Shown one piece after another: positions 34,430 to 41,951 of a stretch of 64,000 nt of DNA (position 1 is its first letter; each line of letters opens with the position of its first letter). The DNA comes from CAZGUH01 sp964529005. Its GTDB lineage: Bacteria; Actinomycetota; Acidimicrobiia; Acidimicrobiales; Ilumatobacteraceae. The translations under genes were made by a program, and so were the position numbers. The DNA is taken from the NCBI GenBank assembly GCA_964529005.1, contig CAZGUH010000017.1, forward strand, positions 1 to 64,000, read 5' to 3'. The notes below the pieces were generated by a model. The model did not search any database, had not been told where the DNA came from, and saw only the letters and a program-made list of their open reading frames with translations.

Positions 34430-35896
34430 GTGATCGACGACCCCGACCGTTGCTACCGGGCGCTCCAGAGCCGCGACAGCCGCTTCGACGGATGGTTCGT
34501 GGTCGGTGTCGTCACCACCGGCATCTACTGCCGGCCGTCGTGCCCGGCGATCACGCCCCAGCGGCGCAACGTCCGCTTCTTCCCGGCGGCCGCCGCCGCG
34601 CAGCAGAGCGGCTTTCGGGCGTGCAAGCGGTGCCGGCCGGACGCCTCACCCGGATCACCCGAGTGGAACGTGCGTGCCGACGTCGTCGCGCGGGCGATGC
34701 GGCTGATCGCCGACGGCGTCGTCGACCGAGAGGGCGTGCGCGGGCTCGCCCGGCGCCTCGGCTACAGCGAACGCCAGCTCAACCGGCTGATCACGGCGGA
34801 GCTCGGCGCCGGGCCGCTCGCCGTGGCGCGCGCCCAGCGCGCGCAGACCGCTCGGGTGCTCGTCGAATCGAGCGACCTGCCGTTCACCGACGTCGCGTTC
34901 GCGGCCGGGTTCGGCAGCGTGCGCCAGTTCAACGACACGGTCCGCGACGTGTTCGCCGCGACACCGACCGAGCTGCGCGCGCGACGGGGTCATGGAGCGC
35001 CGGCGCCGCCCCCGGGATGGTTGTCGCTGCGGCTGCCGACGCGCCGGCCGTTCGACGCCGCGTCGTTGTTCGAGTTCCTCCGCGTGCGCGCCATCCCGGG
35101 CATCGAGGCTGCCGATGCGACGAGCTACCGCCGTGTGCTCGACCTGCCCCACGAACCGGGCATCGTCGTGCTGCGGCCGGAGGGCGACGACGCGGTGCGC
35201 GCCGAGCTGCGCGTCGGCGACTGGCGCGACATCGCGCCCGCGGTGCAGCGCTGCCGCCGGTTGCTCGACCTCGACGCCGACCCGGTCGCCGTCGACGCCG
35301 TGCTCGGCGCGGACGGCGCGCTCGCGCCACTCGTCGCGGCGTCGCCCGGGCGGCGTGCGCCGGGCGCGGTGAGCGGCGTCGAGATCGCCGTGCGCGCCGT
35401 GCTCGGCCAGCAGGTGAGCGTCGCCGGGGCGCGCACGATCGCCGGCCGGCTCGTCGTCGCGTCGGGCGCACCGCTCGCCGCGCCGCACGACGGGCTGACC
35501 CACGCGTTCCCGGCGGCGGCGGCGTTCGCCGAGATGGACCCGGCGCTGCTGCCGATGCCGGCGAGCCGCAAACGCACGCTCACCATGCTGTGCCGCGCGA
35601 TCGCGGACGGGGAGATCGACCTCGAACCGGGCGCCGACCGCGCCGCGCTCGTGGCGTCGCTGCAACGGTTGCCCGGCATCGGACCGTGGACGGCGTCGTA
35701 CATCGCGATGCGGGCGCTGGGCGATCCCGACGTGTTCCTCGACACCGATCTCGGGGTGCGCAACGCGCTCGCACATCTCGGCGTGGGCGGCGCCGGGGCG
35801 GCCGAGCGCTGGCGGCCGTGGCGGACGTACGCGGTGCACCATCTGTGGGCCTCGCTGGCGAACGGCGCTGCGGCGCGACGAGCAACGAAGGAGTGA
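34430..35896 (+). CDS. Ada-type methyl-sensing regulator fused to AlkA DNA glycosylase
   Basis: This is a 488-residue, multi-domain alkylation-repair protein. Residues 1-75 form the Ada zinc domain with the methyl-acceptor Cys in TGIYCRPSCPA and ACKRCRPD. Residues 80-185 are an AraC-type helix-turn-helix pair (VRGLARRLGYSERQLNRLI). Residues 195-290 are AlkA-N. Residues 300-485 are the HhH-GPD glycosylase with LPGIGPWTASYIAMRALGD and the catalytic Asp in DVFLDTDLGVRNAL. It should remove alkylated bases and sense methylphosphotriesters. GTG 34430 is preceded by CACACT 6 nt upstream. The methyltransferase function is supplied by the separate ogt gene next door. Confidence 0.92.
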   Translation: MIDDPDRCYRALQSRDSRFDGWFVVGVVTTGIYCRPSCPAITPQRRNVRFFPAAAAAQQSGFRACKRCRPDASPGSPEWNVRADVVARAMRLIADGVVDREGVRGLARRLGYSERQLNRLITAELGAGPLAVARAQRAQTARVLVESSDLPFTDVAFAAGFGSVRQFNDTVRDVFAATPTELRARRGHGAPAPPPGWLSLRLPTRRPFDAASLFEFLRVRAIPGIEAADATSYRRVLDLPHEPGIVVLRPEGDDAVRAELRVGDWRDIAPAVQRCRRLLDLDADPVAVDAVLGADGALAPLVAASPGRRAPGAVSGVEIAVRAVLGQQVSVAGARTIAGRLVVASGAPLAAPHDGLTHAFPAAAAFAEMDPALLPMPASRKRTLTMLCRAIADGEIDLEPGADRAALVASLQRLPGIGPWTASYIAMRALGDPDVFLDTDLGVRNALAHLGVGGAGAAERWRPWRTYAVHHLWASLANGAAARRATKE

Positions 35897-35901
35897 ACGA
35901 C

Positions 35902-36411
35902 ATGAACACGACGAACCTCGTCGCCTGCACGATCGCGTCGCCCGTCGGCGAGCTGACGCTCGTCGCCAGCGAGCACGGCCTGCGGGCCGTGCTGTGGCCC
36001 GGCGACACCCGCATGCCGGGGCTCGCCAGCGCGCGCCCGGGGACGAACGCGATCATCGAGCGCGCCGCCGCGCAGCTCGCCGAGTACTTCGCCGGCGCCC
36101 GCACGAGCTTCGACGTGCCGCTCGACCCCGAAGGCACCCCGTTCCAGAAGGAGGCGTGGAGCGCGTTGGCCACGATCCCGTTCGGCGAGACCGTGTCGTA
36201 CGCCGAGCAGGCGCGCCGCCTCGGCGACGTGCGCAAGGCGCGCGCGGTCGGCGCGGCCAACGGACGCAACCCGATCAGCATCATCGTGCCGTGCCATCGC
36301 GTCGTCGGGGCCGACGGCTCGCTCACCGGCTTCGCCGGTGGCGTCGAGGTCAAGAGCTGGCTGCTCGATCACGAGACGAGGATCCGCGGCAGCGATTCAC
36401 AAGCTCACTAG
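35902..36411 (+). CDS. ogt: Methylated-DNA-[protein]-cysteine S-methyltransferase
   Basis: This suicide enzyme of 169 residues takes methyl or alkyl groups from O6-guanine onto its own Cys. The active site is IIVPCHRVVGADGSLTGFAGG near residue 132, preceded by GTPFQKEAWSALATIPFGET and the Arg-finger helix DVRKARAVGAANGRNP. AAGGAG lies 8 nt before ATG 35902. It follows the Ada-AlkA gene by 5 bp and is surely cotranscribed with it. Confidence 0.95.
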   Translation: MNTTNLVACTIASPVGELTLVASEHGLRAVLWPGDTRMPGLASARPGTNAIIERAAAQLAEYFAGARTSFDVPLDPEGTPFQKEAWSALATIPFGETVSYAEQARRLGDVRKARAVGAANGRNPISIIVPCHRVVGADGSLTGFAGGVEVKSWLLDHETRIRGSDSQAH

Positions 36412-36420
36412 CGTGCGCGC

Positions 36421-36975
36421 ATGGCTGCGGTGACATACGACATCGAGTACACCGAGGCGCGCAACCGCCTCACGACGGCGTTCCGGATCATCCTTGCCAT
36501 CCCGCACTGGGTGGTGCTCTACCTGTGGAACATCCTCGCCCAGGTGCTGGCGGTGGTGCAGTGGTTCATCGTGCTCTTCACCGGCAAGCGCAACGACGGC
36601 ATCTGGAACATGCACGTGATGTACCTCGGCTACATGGGACGGGTGCACGGCTACCTGTCCCTGATGTACGACGCGTATCCGCCGTTCGGCGTCGACGCGG
36701 GCGCGACGCCGGTGCGGCTCGAGGTGCCGCGTGAGGAGCCGGCCAACCGCCTCACCAACGCGCTGCGCTTGATCTGGGCGATCCCCGCGCTCGTGGTGAG
36801 CGCGTTGATCGCGATCGCGATGGTGTTCGTCACGATCGTCGCCTGGTTCGCGATCGTCATCACGGGTCGCCACCCGCGCGGCATGTTCGACTTCGCCCTG
36901 AAGGGCCTGCGCTATTCGATGCGGACGCAGGCGTACGTCCACCTGACGACGGACACGTACCCGAAGTACGAGTGA
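36421..36975 (+). CDS. DUF4389 family membrane protein
   Basis: This 184-residue protein contains two related halves, each with Arg-Leu-Thr-x-A-F/L-R followed by hydrophobic segments: RLTTAFRIILAIPHWVVLYL near residue 16 and RLTNALRLIWAIPALVVSAL near residue 112. Each half then carries a phenylalanine- or tryptophan-rich membrane segment and a TGK/TGRHPRG loop. This is the DUF4389 arrangement and the function is unknown. TAGCGT 6 nt before ATG 36421 overlaps the ogt stop codon and could drive a leaderless transcript. Confidence 0.85.
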   Translation: MAAVTYDIEYTEARNRLTTAFRIILAIPHWVVLYLWNILAQVLAVVQWFIVLFTGKRNDGIWNMHVMYLGYMGRVHGYLSLMYDAYPPFGVDAGATPVRLEVPREEPANRLTNALRLIWAIPALVVSALIAIAMVFVTIVAWFAIVITGRHPRGMFDFALKGLRYSMRTQAYVHLTTDTYPKYE

Positions 36976-36979
36976 CGCG

Positions 36980-37267
36980 TCAGACCACGAGCGATTCGAA
37001 CTCGGGGTTCATCTCGATGAAGTCGGCGACGAACCAGCACTGCGGGATGACCCGCTTGCCCCGCTCGCGCATGTCGTCGAGCGCGGCGCGAGCCAGGATC
37101 TCGCCCCAGCCCTCGCCGCGCCGATCCGTAGCGATCTCCGTGTGCGGCATCACGACGTGCTCGCCGAAGTCGCGGTAGTCGAGCACGCCGATCACGCGGT
37201 CGCCGACCACCAACTCGTAGCGACGCCGGTCCCGGTTGTCGCGCACGGAGTGCTCGCGTCCCTCCAC
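36980..37267 (-). CDS. Small GNAT acetyltransferase (YjdJ/Acetyltransf_CG type)
   Basis: This 95-residue minimal GNAT fold shows YELVVGDRVIGVLDYRDFGEH, then HTEIATDRRGEGWGEILARAALDDMRE, in which RRGEGWG is the acetyl-CoA P-loop equivalent, and RVIPQCWFVADFIEMNPEF near the end, as in YjdJ-like proteins. The acceptor is unknown. It starts at GTG 37267 without a strong ribosome binding site; TACGGT 8 nt upstream may make it leaderless. It is convergent with the DUF4389 gene. Confidence 0.82.
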   Translation of the reverse strand: MEGREHSVRDNRDRRRYELVVGDRVIGVLDYRDFGEHVVMPHTEIATDRRGEGWGEILARAALDDMRERGKRVIPQCWFVADFIEMNPEFESLVV

Positions 37268-37320
37268 GAGGTACGACCGTACCCGTCACCCGCACCCGCA
37301 AACGTCCCGCAGCCGTCGCG

Positions 37321-38544
37321 TCACGCGGGACGGATTGCTTCAGCGGGGTCGAGGCGGGCGGCTCGCACGGACGGCGAGACACCGGCCAAGAGCCCGACCG
37401 CGAGCGCGACCATCGTCCCGGCCGCGAGCGCGTCGATCGGCACGTCGAGGCGCCAGCCGCGGGCGCGGGCGTAGATCGCCGTCACCCCGGCGCCCGCCGC
37501 GGAGCCGAGCAGGCCGCCGAGCGCGGACAGCAGCGCAGCTTCGGTGAGGAACTGGATCGCGATGTGACGCCGCTTCGCGCCGAGCGCACGGCGCACGCCG
37601 ATTTCGCCGCGGCGTTCCAGCACGGAGATCACCATCACGTTCGTGATCCCGACGCCGCCCACGATGAGCGCCACCGCGCCGAGCCCGAGCAAGAGGTTGC
37701 GCAGCGCCGTGTCGGTGCGCGCCCGCGCCTCCAGCGCATCGGACGGCCGGGAGATGTCCACCTGGTTGGGATGCTCGGGGTCGATGCTGCGGGCGAGCAC
37801 GCCGCGAACGGCGTCGACCGAGTCGGGCGTGGTCCGGACGAACAGCAGGCTCGGCGAGCGCTCGATGCCCCACAGGTCGGCGACGACGCCGTACCCGACG
37901 AGCGCGCTGTCGTTCAGTTCGGGCGCGAGGGGCGTGGGCTCGAGGATCCCGGCCACCGCGAACCACTGCCCGGTGTCGCCACTCTGGATCCACACCATGG
38001 GGTGACCTGCGAGCGACCTGATGCCGAGCCGGCGAGCGGCGTTCGATCCGAGCACGACGGTCGGCGCCGCCGACGCGGCGTCGTCGACGAAGTGTCCCTG
38101 CGCCAGCTCGCCGCTGACCGCGTCGAGCACGTTCGTGTCCGCCGCGGCGACGACGACGCCGCTGGTGATCGCGTCGTCGACGTAGGGAGATCGTCGCACC
38201 GTCGCATCGACGTACGTCAGGCCGGCCGCGCTCGTCACGGGTCCGACGCGCGCGGCGGTCGCGCGCGCCGTGCTGGGCAGCGTGGCCTGGTCGCCGAACA
38301 TGTCGCGGCCAGGGGCGGCGCGCAGCATGTCGGTGCCCAGGGCATCGATCTCGGAGATGAGATCGGCGCGGCTCGACGACGAGATGCCGACCACGGCGAC
38401 CATCGCGGCGATGCCGATGGCGATCCCGAGCGCGGTGAGGCTGGTGCGCAGCGGCCGGCTGCGCAAGCCGACGGCGCCGACACGCAGGACGTCGGCCGGG
38501 CGCAGGCGGCCGGCGGTGAGCGAGGTCGTCACGGTGGCGCTCAC
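37321..38544 (-). CDS. MacB-type ABC transporter permease
   Basis: This 407-residue permease has one N-terminal membrane helix (SLTALGIAIGIAAMVAVVGI), a MacB-like extracytoplasmic domain (about 60-265), and three C-terminal helices including ALRNLLLGLGAVALIVGGVGITNVMVISVLERRGEIG, read in parts. ERRGEIGVRRALGAKRRHI is the conserved coupling motif. It probably works with the ATPase and adaptor as an efflux or lipoprotein-handling system rather than an importer. GTG 38544 overlaps the ATPase stop (GTGA). It is the last gene of a four-gene operon. Confidence 0.9.
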   Translation of the reverse strand: MSATVTTSLTAGRLRPADVLRVGAVGLRSRPLRTSLTALGIAIGIAAMVAVVGISSSSRADLISEIDALGTDMLRAAPGRDMFGDQATLPSTARATAARVGPVTSAAGLTYVDATVRRSPYVDDAITSGVVVAAADTNVLDAVSGELAQGHFVDDAASAAPTVVLGSNAARRLGIRSLAGHPMVWIQSGDTGQWFAVAGILEPTPLAPELNDSALVGYGVVADLWGIERSPSLLFVRTTPDSVDAVRGVLARSIDPEHPNQVDISRPSDALEARARTDTALRNLLLGLGAVALIVGGVGITNVMVISVLERRGEIGVRRALGAKRRHIAIQFLTEAALLSALGGLLGSAAGAGVTAIYARARGWRLDVPIDALAAGTMVALAVGLLAGVSPSVRAARLDPAEAIRPA

Positions 38545-39227
38545 GCGGCGGCCTCCCGCACGTCGTCGACGACGGCGCCGTCGCGCATCGTGACCCGTCG
38601 TGGCGCGCCTGCGGCGATGTCGCGGTCGTGGGTGATGAGCACGATCGTGCGCCCGGCCACGTGCAGCTCGTGCAGCAGCCGCATCACCGCGTCGCCGTTG
38701 ACCGAGTCGAGATTGCCCGTCGGCTCGTCGGCGAGGACGATGGCGGGATCGCCGACGAGCGCGCGGGCGATCGCGACCCTCTGGCGCTCACCGCCGGAGA
38801 GCTGTCCCGGCCGGTGCGTGCGGCGATGGGCGAGACCGACCATCGCGAGCGCATCGGCGGCCCGCCGCCGCCGCACACGCCGTGGGACGCCCGAGTACAG
38901 CAGCCCGTCGGCCACGTTCTCCTCCGCCGTCAAGCCCTCGAGCAGGTGGAACTGCTGGAACACGAAGCCGATCCGACCGCCGCGCACGGCGGCGAGCTGC
39001 CCGTCGCGCAGCGAGGTCGTCGCCACACCGTCGATGTGCACGGCGCCGGTGGTCGGGCGTTGCAGGGCGCCGATGACGTTCATCAGCGTCGACTTGCCCG
39101 AACCCGACGGCCCGACGACGACCACGAACTCGCCCCGCTCGACGACCAGGTCCACCCCTGCCAGCGCGCGCACGGGTGGCGATCCCGGATACTCCTTGGT
39201 CACGCCGCGCAGCTCGAGCACGGTCAT
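38541..39227 (-). CDS. MacB/LolD-type ABC transporter ATP-binding protein
   Basis: This 228-residue ATPase has Walker A GPSGSGKST near residue 39, the Q-loop FVFQQFHLLEGLTAEEN, signature LSGGERQRVAIARAL near residue 143, Walker B VLADEPTGNLDS and the H-loop THD. The QFHLL and DEPTGNLDS details are typical of the MacB/LolD/FtsE group. It overlaps the permease and lies 73 bp after the adaptor gene. Confidence 0.94.
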   Translation of the reverse strand: MTVLELRGVTKEYPGSPPVRALAGVDLVVERGEFVVVVGPSGSGKSTLMNVIGALQRPTTGAVHIDGVATTSLRDGQLAAVRGGRIGFVFQQFHLLEGLTAEENVADGLLYSGVPRRVRRRRAADALAMVGLAHRRTHRPGQLSGGERQRVAIARALVGDPAIVLADEPTGNLDSVNGDAVMRLLHELHVAGRTIVLITHDRDIAAGAPRRVTMRDGAVVDDVREAAA

Positions 39228-39300
39228 GAGCGCGCCTCCGCGCTCGCCACACGACTGCGAGGTGACGAAGCGTTGCGGGGCGCCCGCCCGGCTCGAGCCG

Positions 39301-40368
39301 TCATGGGACCACCACCTGGTCGCCGGGGGCGATGTCGCCCGTCACCTGCACCCACCCGTCGGCGAACATCCCGACGTCGACCTTCACGAGCCGCGTCCCG
39401 CGCGGCGACGTCTCGTCGGGGGCCTCGACTGCGTAGCCGCCTTCGGCCAGCGCCAGCAGCGCGTCGGCCGGCACGGCGGTCGCCCCCTGCGCGGCGACCT
39501 CGGCGACGCGGATCTCGACGCTCAGACCGTCGAGCGTGTCGAGGCCGTCTGCGGTGAGGCGGACCGGGATGCCGACGCTGCCGTCCGCGCCCGCCTCAGG
39601 CTCGCCGATCTCGACGACCGTGCCCTCGACGTCGTCACCGGTCGGCAGCTCGATCTCGACGACGTCGCCGACGGCGAGCAGGTCCGCATCCTCCGGGTCG
39701 ACCTCGGCGCTGACGACCTGTGCTTCGCCGGTGACCTGGATGCCAGCGGCAGCCGGAGCATCACCGAGGACACCGGAGACCGCGGCGACGCGCATCGTGG
39801 CCGGAGCGAACACGATCTCACCCAGCGTGAGCCGGCCGTCCTCGGGGATGCCGAGCGCCTCCTGCATCGCCTTCACCGCGGCGGTGGTGGCGCTCGTCCA
39901 CGTGTCGTCGACGGTGACCTTCTCCGGGTCGGCGTGGCCGAGCGCCACCAGCGCGGCTTCGAGCTGGCGGATGTCCTCGCCGGCGGAGATGCCCGGGCGC
40001 AGGTCGCGCCATGCGGGGCGTGCGCCGGTCAGGACGATGATCGGCACGCCGTCCACCTCGGCGATCTGCTGGCCGGACGCGATCACGTCGCCGACCTTCG
40101 GCAGTCCGGTCAGCGTGCCGTGGGCCGCCAACGGCACGGGGGTCGGCGTGCCGCGGCCGACGACACCGTCGATCTCGGCGATCCGCAGGAGGTCGCGCTG
40201 CTCGACCGTGGCGAGCTCGAACGCGGCGCCCGCGGACGTGTCCTCGGCGCCGGCGCTGCCGTCGTCGGCGACGATGCCGACGAGCCCGGCGGCGCCGCCG
40301 CCGATCGCGGCCAGCGCGAGCACGCCCACGCCGACCCTGCGGGCCTTCGCGCGTCGCTGCTCAGCCAT
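39301..40368 (-). CDS. Membrane-fusion adaptor with peptidoglycan-binding domain
   Basis: This 355-residue adaptor of an export ABC system has an N-terminal membrane helix (about 10-35 from ATG 40368), a hairpin/lipoyl-like domain, an inserted PG-binding-1-like region (EDIRQLEAALVALGH to KAMQEALGIPEDGRLT), then beta-barrel segments ending GDIAPGDQVVVP. I chose ATG 40368, which overlaps the lipoprotein stop by 8 bp. GTG 40389 is an alternative that would extend the overlap to 29 bp. The PG-binding insert is common in actinobacterial HlyD-like adaptors and would anchor the complex to the wall. Confidence 0.82.
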   Translation of the reverse strand: MAEQRRAKARRVGVGVLALAAIGGGAAGLVGIVADDGSAGAEDTSAGAAFELATVEQRDLLRIAEIDGVVGRGTPTPVPLAAHGTLTGLPKVGDVIASGQQIAEVDGVPIIVLTGARPAWRDLRPGISAGEDIRQLEAALVALGHADPEKVTVDDTWTSATTAAVKAMQEALGIPEDGRLTLGEIVFAPATMRVAAVSGVLGDAPAAAGIQVTGEAQVVSAEVDPEDADLLAVGDVVEIELPTGDDVEGTVVEIGEPEAGADGSVGIPVRLTADGLDTLDGLSVEIRVAEVAAQGATAVPADALLALAEGGYAVEAPDETSPRGTRLVKVDVGMFADGWVQVTGDIAPGDQVVVP

Positions 40369-41095
40369 CTTCTCGACCAGCTTGTCCACCGGCGACGAAC
40401 GGGCCGCCCTCGCTGCCGAAGATCTCCTCGCGGCACGCGTCCTGGGCTTCCTGGAACTGCGGGTCGGACGGATCGACGCCGCCGGGGTTGTCGGGGTCGC
40501 CGATCATCACCTGCACCCTGCCGTTGCCGTCGAAGACCGGGTCGGGGAAGTCGATGCCGTGGTCGCGCATGCACTGCGACATCGCGAGCATCTGCTCGCG
40601 CATCTCCGCCTCCTGCTCCGGATCGATCTCGATCTCGCCCATCACGTCCTCCAGGATCGGTGAGCACGCCTGCTCGGCCTCCTGGAACTCCCGGCTCTCC
40701 GGGTCGACGTCGGCGCTGATGCGTCCGCCCGGTCCGGCGATGACCATCGACGGCCCGTCGCCCGCCCGCTCGTCGCCCGCCGCCACCGGGCCGTTCGCGG
40801 CGACGGGATCGGACATCTCGACGCCGTGGTCACGCATGCATCGCGCGTAGTCGAGGAAGGCCTCCTCCTGCTCGGCGCGATCGGGCTTCGATCCGTCGTC
40901 GCTCTCCGCCGAACCGTCCGCCGCGCCGTCGCCGGTCGTGTCGCTGGCGTCGTCGATGCTCGCAACCTCGGCGCCTGCTGCGCCGCCGTCACCGCCGTCA
41001 CCACACGCGGCGAGCGCACCCACGGCGAACATCGCGATCGCCGACAAGCGCAGCGGTGCTGCCAGCCGTCGACGCCTCGGGCATCGGTTGATCAT
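40361..41095 (-). CDS. Lipoprotein with duplicated CMRDHG units
   Basis: This 244-residue secreted lipoprotein has a basic start, a hydrophobic stretch (residues 11-30) and the lipobox LAAC with Cys31, followed by an acidic Asp/Ser/Gly-rich linker. Two copies of a unit follow: YARCMRDHGVEMSDP (Cys86) with FQEAEQAC (Cys144), and MSQCMRDHGIDFPDP (Cys175) with FQEAQDAC (Cys221). The Cys pairs could form disulfides outside the cell. GAGGAG lies 8 nt before ATG 41095. It is the first gene of the export operon and may be its substrate-binding or assembly partner. The function is unknown. Confidence 0.85.
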   Translation of the reverse strand: MINRCPRRRRLAAPLRLSAIAMFAVGALAACGDGGDGGAAGAEVASIDDASDTTGDGAADGSAESDDGSKPDRAEQEEAFLDYARCMRDHGVEMSDPVAANGPVAAGDERAGDGPSMVIAGPGGRISADVDPESREFQEAEQACSPILEDVMGEIEIDPEQEAEMREQMLAMSQCMRDHGIDFPDPVFDGNGRVQVMIGDPDNPGGVDPSDPQFQEAQDACREEIFGSEGGPFVAGGQAGREDG

Positions 41096-41178
41096 CGTCC
41101 GTCTCCTCTGTGTCGTTCACGTGCTCCCCGCCGATCGCCTCGCCGCCGCCGGGGCACGGCCAGGATGCGGGCAGCGTC

Positions 41179-41215
41179 CTGAGCGGGCGCTGAGCCGTGC
41201 TGAGAAGCACCTGAG
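41179..41215. repeat. Four phased CTGAG direct repeats in a divergent promoter region
   Basis: CTGAG occurs at 41179-41183, 41190-41194, 41200-41204 and 41211-41215, with spacings of 11, 10 and 11 bp, so all four face the same side of the helix. They lie 53 bp before the response-regulator start and 84 bp before the lipoprotein start on the other strand. This is the arrangement expected for tandem binding of OmpR-family dimers. Confidence 0.65.
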
Positions 41216-41267
41216 AGGACCGGTCGCCCGGATCGCCTCGCCCGCTCGGCGCAGGCACACTGATGCG

Positions 41268-41951
41268 ATGCGCGTGCTGGTGGTCGACGACGAGGTTCGC
41301 CTCGCCGAGGTGATCGCCCGCGGGCTGCGCGCCGAGGGCTTCGTCGTCGATCTGGCCCACACCGGTCCCGACGGCCTCTGGCGTGCCCAGGAGGGCGCGT
41401 ATGCGGCGATCGTCCTCGACGTGCTGCTGCCGGGGATGAACGGATACGCGGTGTGCCGCGAGCTGCGCGCACGCGGCGTGCGCACGCCGGTGTTGATGCT
41501 GACCGCGAAGCACGGCGAGCACGACGAAGCCGAAGGGCTCGATCTCGGCGCCGACGACTTCCTGCGCAAGCCGTTCAGCTTCGTCGTGCTGCTGGCGCGC
41601 CTGCGGGCGTTGATGCGCCGCTCGAACGGCTCGATCGACGGGACCTTGACGATCGGGGATCTGCGCATCGACGTGCACCGGCGCGAGTGCCGCCGCGGCG
41701 ACGCCGAGATTCGCCTGACGGCGCGGGAGTTCGAGCTCCTCGCCGCGCTGGCCCGGCGTGACGGCGGCACCGTCAGCAAGCGTGAGCTGCTGTCGGAGGT
41801 GTGGGGCATCGACTTCGACGGCGACGACAACATCGTGGAGGTGTACGTGCGCTACCTGCGGCACAAGATCGACAAGCCGTTCGATCGGGCGAGCGTGCAG
41901 ACCATCCGCACCCTCGGGTATCGCCTGGTGGACGACGAGGGGGCGACGTGA
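41268..41951 (+). CDS. OmpR-family response regulator
   Basis: This 227-residue regulator has a receiver domain with acidic pocket VVDDE at residues 5-9, the phosphoacceptor Asp in AIVLDVLLPGMNG near residue 50, Thr in MLTAK near residue 78 and Lys in FLRKPF near residue 100. The C-terminal winged helix includes RLTAREFELLAALARR and IRTLGYRL. GTGA overlap couples it to the histidine kinase. The CTGAG repeats upstream suggest that it regulates itself and the divergent export operon. CACACT lies 6 nt before ATG 41268. Confidence 0.95.
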   Translation: MRVLVVDDEVRLAEVIARGLRAEGFVVDLAHTGPDGLWRAQEGAYAAIVLDVLLPGMNGYAVCRELRARGVRTPVLMLTAKHGEHDEAEGLDLGADDFLRKPFSFVVLLARLRALMRRSNGSIDGTLTIGDLRIDVHRRECRRGDAEIRLTAREFELLAALARRDGGTVSKRELLSEVWGIDFDGDDNIVEVYVRYLRHKIDKPFDRASVQTIRTLGYRLVDDEGAT

